DNA from: Prevotella sp. MGM1
Lineage (GTDB): Bacteria; Bacteroidota; Bacteroidia; Bacteroidales; Bacteroidaceae
Assembly (NCBI RefSeq): GCF_002933775.1
Contig: NZ_BEWV01000221.1
Span: 119,594-183,593, forward strand
Reading direction: 5' to 3'
DNA length: 64,000 nucleotides
The notes under the pieces: model-generated
The model's database searches: none
Seen by the model: only the letters and a program-made list of their open reading frames with translations
Told to the model about the DNA's origin: nothing
Made by a program: the position numbers and the translations under genes
In this document: positions 60,478-64,000 of the stretch, piece by piece
Layout of the letters: each line of letters starts with the position of its first letter
Position numbering within the stretch: position 1 is the stretch's first letter

Positions 60478-63420
60478 TCACACAGTCTTATCAAAATATT
60501 TACAATCCCTATTATGAAATGCAGGATATGTACCTTCAAGAATATCAACAATTATTTTATTCATCTTTGGATTCTCTATTGCTCCGGATACATAAGTAAC
60601 CTCATTACCCTTTAGTTTATCTATCTTCATTTGAATAATTTGATCAGCATCGCACACTACGGCAAGATTAGGGTTATGTGTAACCATAATAATTTGACGT
60701 TTTTTCTTAGCAGTCTTAATGAAGTGTACTAAATACTTGAAAACACTTTCATTATCAAGGTTCTCTTCTGGCTGATCTATAATTAATGGTTTATCATCCA
60801 TGTCAATGAAGAGATACAATAAGAGAAGTAAAGCCCCTCTCTCACCTGGTGATAGCGAAGATAGGGGTTTACTATTCATCTTTAATTGGAAGAAAGGAAT
60901 CACATAATCCATTCCATATATAAAATCGTATAGTTCTTGTTTGGTATGACCTTTTTTTAATTGAGCCTCAACAATTCGCTCCATATTCTGACCATCACGC
61001 TTGTCAAATAGTAAATCATCATTAATAAGACAAGCGAAATCCACTATAGATTGAACACTAGATACATCAACACTATCAATGTTATCTTTTATTCTAGATA
61101 ATCCTTGTTCTTTCCCATAATAAGAGCCTGCAGCTTGCTGGCTGACATAATCAAACAATTTTTCTTCAAAATTCTTAATAGCAAAAGTTGAATCAAATTC
61201 TATAGGGTAGTCTTTTAATTCCTCATGATAATCTTGAATGAATTTCACTATGGGAGCGAAAAGACTATTATAAGTATCAAGAACTTGACGCTTCTTTTGC
61301 ATCAATTCATTAACATACTGTCTGCGGAGGTCTAATCTTGTAGAAAGCTCTCCTGCTAACTGATGTTCAATATAATCTATCCGTGCTTGAAGATTTTTTA
61401 TTGTTCCATCCTTCTCTGAAGTGCCAATTATATCTTCTAACATTTTCTCCCAATCCAATTTCTCTTTTAGATACTTTTGATATTCTAGCTCTGGGGCACT
61501 TAACAGCTTCTTAGCATCTTCTAATTGTTGTAACGCATTTTTATACTGACAATTTAAACTTTCAGTATTAGCTTCGTCTAATTGTTCATCTAAGAAAGCC
61601 AAACGTTTTGATAATTCTTCAACTTTTGATTCTATTATTTCAGGATGATACAAAATGCTTATTACGGATTCTATTTTCAAATTATTTCTCTCATATAGGC
61701 TTTGTAGTTCCAGTTTTACAGACTCTATCTGAGAATTGAGGCGGTCTAAACGTTCTTTACTAGCATTAATATCTTGTATTGCCTTGACAATAATCTCTCG
61801 CTCTTCGTACAACTTATGCAATGAAACTGCAATTTGTTTGCAATTTTCCTGAATCTGCTCAATGTCTTCTTTTGCCTTTTTTGCATCAGGATTATCTTCT
61901 AACGAAGGTTTTGCCACTTCTTTTGGTTTTGCAGACTGTGCATTACTCAACTGCTCCTGTTTATATTTTAGCTCATTCGCAAGTTTACTCTTATATGCAG
62001 GAATAAGCATAGCTTCTTTTTCGATAATGTCAGCATTGATAGCTTTAATACGAGATTGTATTTCATGACATGAAGCACTATTCTCTCTTGTCAAATAATT
62101 TATTATACTATCTAAGTCATTAAAGCCGAACCTTTGCGCAGGGTCTAAATATTGAAATATTATCTTCTTTAGTTCACTTTCGAATTCGTGGTCGTCTTCT
62201 GTGGTACAAAGTGTTTCAAGAAAATTTTGAGGTATATACTTTACCCGTTCTGGTTGTGTCGCATCTGAAGACATATCCAATGTCTTGATAGCAGAATGTG
62301 AACCATCTATCCATTGAATTACTGCTTCCGTCTGTTTAGAACGATTATAAGGTTTTGTCATTCTGAACTTTGTAGGGGTAAGAAATGCCCAGTTTTGATT
62401 AGAGGTATCAGCACATAATGCAATAATATCAGTAAGCGCACTCTTACCACTTCCCTTATTACCAATAATTGCTACTAAACCAGGATTAAGTGGTATTTGC
62501 ACATTATTAAACCAAATTTCTGACATCGTAGCATTGGATGTACGACGCACCTCTAAACTTTGTATAAATTTATCAGGATTCTTTCTAATTCGATTTAAAA
62601 TATTAGGTTCATCGAATGATATGCGTTCAGGTTCTACCAATATCTGTCTTAATCCTTCAAAAGTCAAGTCTGCTTTTATCCAACAAGCATTTGAACCAAC
62701 TTCATTTACTTCATGGGCATCTGATGTCGTAATAGAAGGTTTTCTAAATACTTTCTGATAAAAAGTCGCCTCTTTCGGTTTGGTCAAATCACAAATATCA
62801 ATATATCCTCCTTTGAATAATTCTTCTTTTACTGGTCCTAGAGAATCTTCAATTGATACATTCTTATCCGCCTTACCCTCATGTTTCATTTCCACATCTA
62901 TGCTATTAGATTTAGAACCAGCATGTACAGTCACTAGACCACCATATTGATGAATAAGATTTGCGGCATGTTTGAAATCTGCTTGAACTTGAAACATTCC
63001 TTCCTTAAAATATAAATCGTCAGGCAACCCCTCTTTCTTAAGGCATTCCTTACCTTTTTGTATCATCTTAGTACGAGTTATACCTAACGGATTCAACACA
63101 TTCTCTTTTAAAAACTCAGCATCAAGTTTTACTCCGTTATGTTCATCAGGAAAAAGCCCAATCATATGAACGGAAGCCTTTCCATATTCCGTGCGAAATT
63201 CAACGCCAGCAATAACAGATATGTTCATCGGCACAGCTAATTCTTTCATAAGATCAACATTAGCAACTGTGTGATGATCTGTAATTGCTATACATTTGAG
63301 CTCCTTTGCAGCAGCTTCTTTTAATATGTCTTGGCAAGAGCCTTTCCCATCTGATGCGTCAGTATGGATATGCAAATCCCATTTATTCCATAAAGCACCA
63401 GCCTCGTACATCATATTCAT
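60478..63420 (-). CDS. PHP-domain/SMC-like ATPase (TrlF/Ppl-type defence candidate)
   Basis: A 980-residue cytosolic protein. Residues 1-290 are a PHP (polymerase and histidinol phosphatase) phosphoesterase domain with all metal motifs: H17xH19, D48HH, E74, H165 and D234xH236. Then comes an ABC/SMC-type ATPase split by a coiled coil: Walker A GNKGSGKS (320-327), coiled coil about 430-720, signature LSPGE (about 856), Walker B LIIDQPEENLDN (about 879-890) and H-loop VTHNPN. The layout matches NCBI TrlF-family proteins and, as I recall, the single-gene antiphage system Ppl. A nuclease-like or nucleotide-cleaving effector switched on by ATPase sensing of phage is plausible. AT-rich, next to an integrase, as defence islands are. 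Confidence 0.88.
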   Translation of the reverse strand: MNMMYEAGALWNKWDLHIHTDASDGKGSCQDILKEAAAKELKCIAITDHHTVANVDLMKELAVPMNISVIAGVEFRTEYGKASVHMIGLFPDEHNGVKLDAEFLKENVLNPLGITRTKMIQKGKECLKKEGLPDDLYFKEGMFQVQADFKHAANLIHQYGGLVTVHAGSKSNSIDVEMKHEGKADKNVSIEDSLGPVKEELFKGGYIDICDLTKPKEATFYQKVFRKPSITTSDAHEVNEVGSNACWIKADLTFEGLRQILVEPERISFDEPNILNRIRKNPDKFIQSLEVRRTSNATMSEIWFNNVQIPLNPGLVAIIGNKGSGKSALTDIIALCADTSNQNWAFLTPTKFRMTKPYNRSKQTEAVIQWIDGSHSAIKTLDMSSDATQPERVKYIPQNFLETLCTTEDDHEFESELKKIIFQYLDPAQRFGFNDLDSIINYLTRENSASCHEIQSRIKAINADIIEKEAMLIPAYKSKLANELKYKQEQLSNAQSAKPKEVAKPSLEDNPDAKKAKEDIEQIQENCKQIAVSLHKLYEEREIIVKAIQDINASKERLDRLNSQIESVKLELQSLYERNNLKIESVISILYHPEIIESKVEELSKRLAFLDEQLDEANTESLNCQYKNALQQLEDAKKLLSAPELEYQKYLKEKLDWEKMLEDIIGTSEKDGTIKNLQARIDYIEHQLAGELSTRLDLRRQYVNELMQKKRQVLDTYNSLFAPIVKFIQDYHEELKDYPIEFDSTFAIKNFEEKLFDYVSQQAAGSYYGKEQGLSRIKDNIDSVDVSSVQSIVDFACLINDDLLFDKRDGQNMERIVEAQLKKGHTKQELYDFIYGMDYVIPFFQLKMNSKPLSSLSPGERGALLLLLYLFIDMDDKPLIIDQPEENLDNESVFKYLVHFIKTAKKKRQIIMVTHNPNLAVVCDADQIIQMKIDKLKGNEVTYVSGAIENPKMNKIIVDILEGTYPAFHNRDCKYFDKTV

Positions 63421-63605
63421 ATTTTTCTATTACATTATCTTTGGATTTGTAAAAGTACTACTTTTTCCCGAAAATCCGATAATCGTTTGCAGGTAATTTA
63501 AGATGAGAGAGTTATAAACTTATCTGTTTTTTAGGGTAATGACTTGACGACGGTTCTAATTTCAATATTTTGCGGCTCATTACTGTCAAACAACTCTTCT
63601 GTATG

Positions 63606-63613
63606 CAAAGGTA
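63606..63613 (-). promoter_or_regulatory. -7 element upstream of the PHP-ATPase gene
   Basis: CAAAGGTA reads TACCTTTG on the minus strand, 186 bases before the ATG; a long leader results. No better promoter was seen in the 278-base gap 63421-63698. Confidence 0.45.
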
Positions 63614-63698
63614 ACATTATTTTTGAAACCGTTGTCTTTATTGCGAATGTAATTGCAACATTGATATTCGTAATAATCCAAATTAAATGAATTACTGG

Positions 63699-64000
63699 CT
63701 ATGATTGCCTGAATTTATACTTCAATCCATATTCTTCCAGTTTGTTGTACAGTGTCGTACGTCCTATTCCGAGCAGTTCGGCGGCAACCTTGCGGTTCCC
63801 GTTCGCCTGCTTCAATGCGCGTAAGACTCGCTCCTTGTCTTCAGCATCATTGCGCAGGGCGAAGCTGACGGGTGAGGCCGCCCTCGTCACGGCAAGTTCC
63901 AGATGTTTTTTCGTGACAAGACCCGTCTGTGCCTGCAACACCGCTCCCATGATTTTCTGACGAAGCTCGCGGACATTGCCCGGCCACGCATGGGTCAGCA
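63699..64000 (-). CDS. Sigma-54-dependent Fis-type regulator (RteB-like), C-terminus only
   Basis: The start lies beyond the window; about 100 C-terminal residues are seen. They run from LTHAWPGNVRELRQKIMGA, the end of a sigma-54 interaction (AAA+) domain, to a Fis-type HTH: RVLRALKQANGNRKVAAELLGIGRTTLYNKLEEYGLKYKFRQS. The last segment resembles RteB, the response regulator of CTnDOT-type conjugative transposons. GC content is far higher than in the AT-rich genes to the left, suggesting a different origin or a nested element. If RteB, rteA and tetQ may lie outside the window. Confidence 0.8.
   Translation of the reverse strand, partial: LTHAWPGNVRELRQKIMGAVLQAQTGLVTKKHLELAVTRAASPVSFALRNDAEDKERVLRALKQANGNRKVAAELLGIGRTTLYNKLEEYGLKYKFRQS

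Overview
The window is chromosomal DNA of a member of the Bacteroidales (Prevotella/Muribaculaceae/Bacteroides-like; I cannot fix the genus). The main evidence is many promoters of the Bacteroidetes type (TTTG, about 19-20 bp, then TAnnTTTG), a hybrid two-component regulator typical of glycan loci, a DUF4954 gene coupled to hflX, PnuC next to thiamine pyrophosphokinase, and secreted pectinolytic enzymes. No rRNA, tRNA or CRISPR array was seen.

Layout. (1) 1-32.1 kb is an accessory glycan region interrupted by housekeeping genes. It opens with the 3' part of a GH106-type alpha-L-rhamnosidase. Next come a putative secreted HExxH protein, an inositol-monophosphatase-family enzyme, RidA, a TrmH-type rRNA/tRNA methylase in an operon with a divergent DXS-like enzyme, a small membrane protein, an Ogt-type methyltransferase and a SprT-like protein. 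The pectin cluster proper (11.7-32.1 kb) holds GH115, a PL9-type lyase, an esterase fusion, GH28, a hybrid two-component sensor, a SASA-type esterase and two PL11-type rhamnogalacturonan lyases. One PL11 protein carries about 800 residues of beta-repeat and a C-terminal sorting-like tail. Together these genes would cleave and de-esterify rhamnogalacturonan/homogalacturonan under control of the hybrid sensor. No SusC/SusD pair lies in the window.

(2) 32.1-33.4 kb is a long non-coding stretch with a small promoter-terminator unit, a palindromic repeat array, and a roughly 370-nt leader before hflX.

(3) 33.4-58.3 kb is mostly core: hflX-DUF4954, M16 protease, class I fumarase, nagB, HD hydrolase, HI0933/BaiN-type flavoprotein, HxlR regulator, radical SAM protein, SLC13 permease, a DUF3298-like lipoprotein, pgk, queC, a compact stress-like cluster (Lys/Cys-rich peptide, manganese catalase, 11-mer-repeat lipoprotein, small membrane protein), pnuC-thiamine pyrophosphokinase, and dnaK.

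(4) 58.35-64 kb is AT-rich mobile DNA. It holds an excisionase-like double-HTH protein, a tyrosine integrase that stops before its catalytic tyrosine, a PHP-domain/SMC-like ATPase (TrlF/Ppl-like, a defence candidate), and at the right edge the C-terminus of a GC-richer sigma-54-dependent regulator resembling RteB.

The most unusual non-coding signal is a family of diverged ~330-bp intergenic elements (copies near 10.35-10.69, 45.07-45.41 and 54.05-54.37 kb, plus a partial array at 32.59-32.69 kb). They end in chained ~19-bp palindromic units built on GCAACGGG / GCGTTTAG. All functional calls come from reading motifs by eye; no database search was possible.
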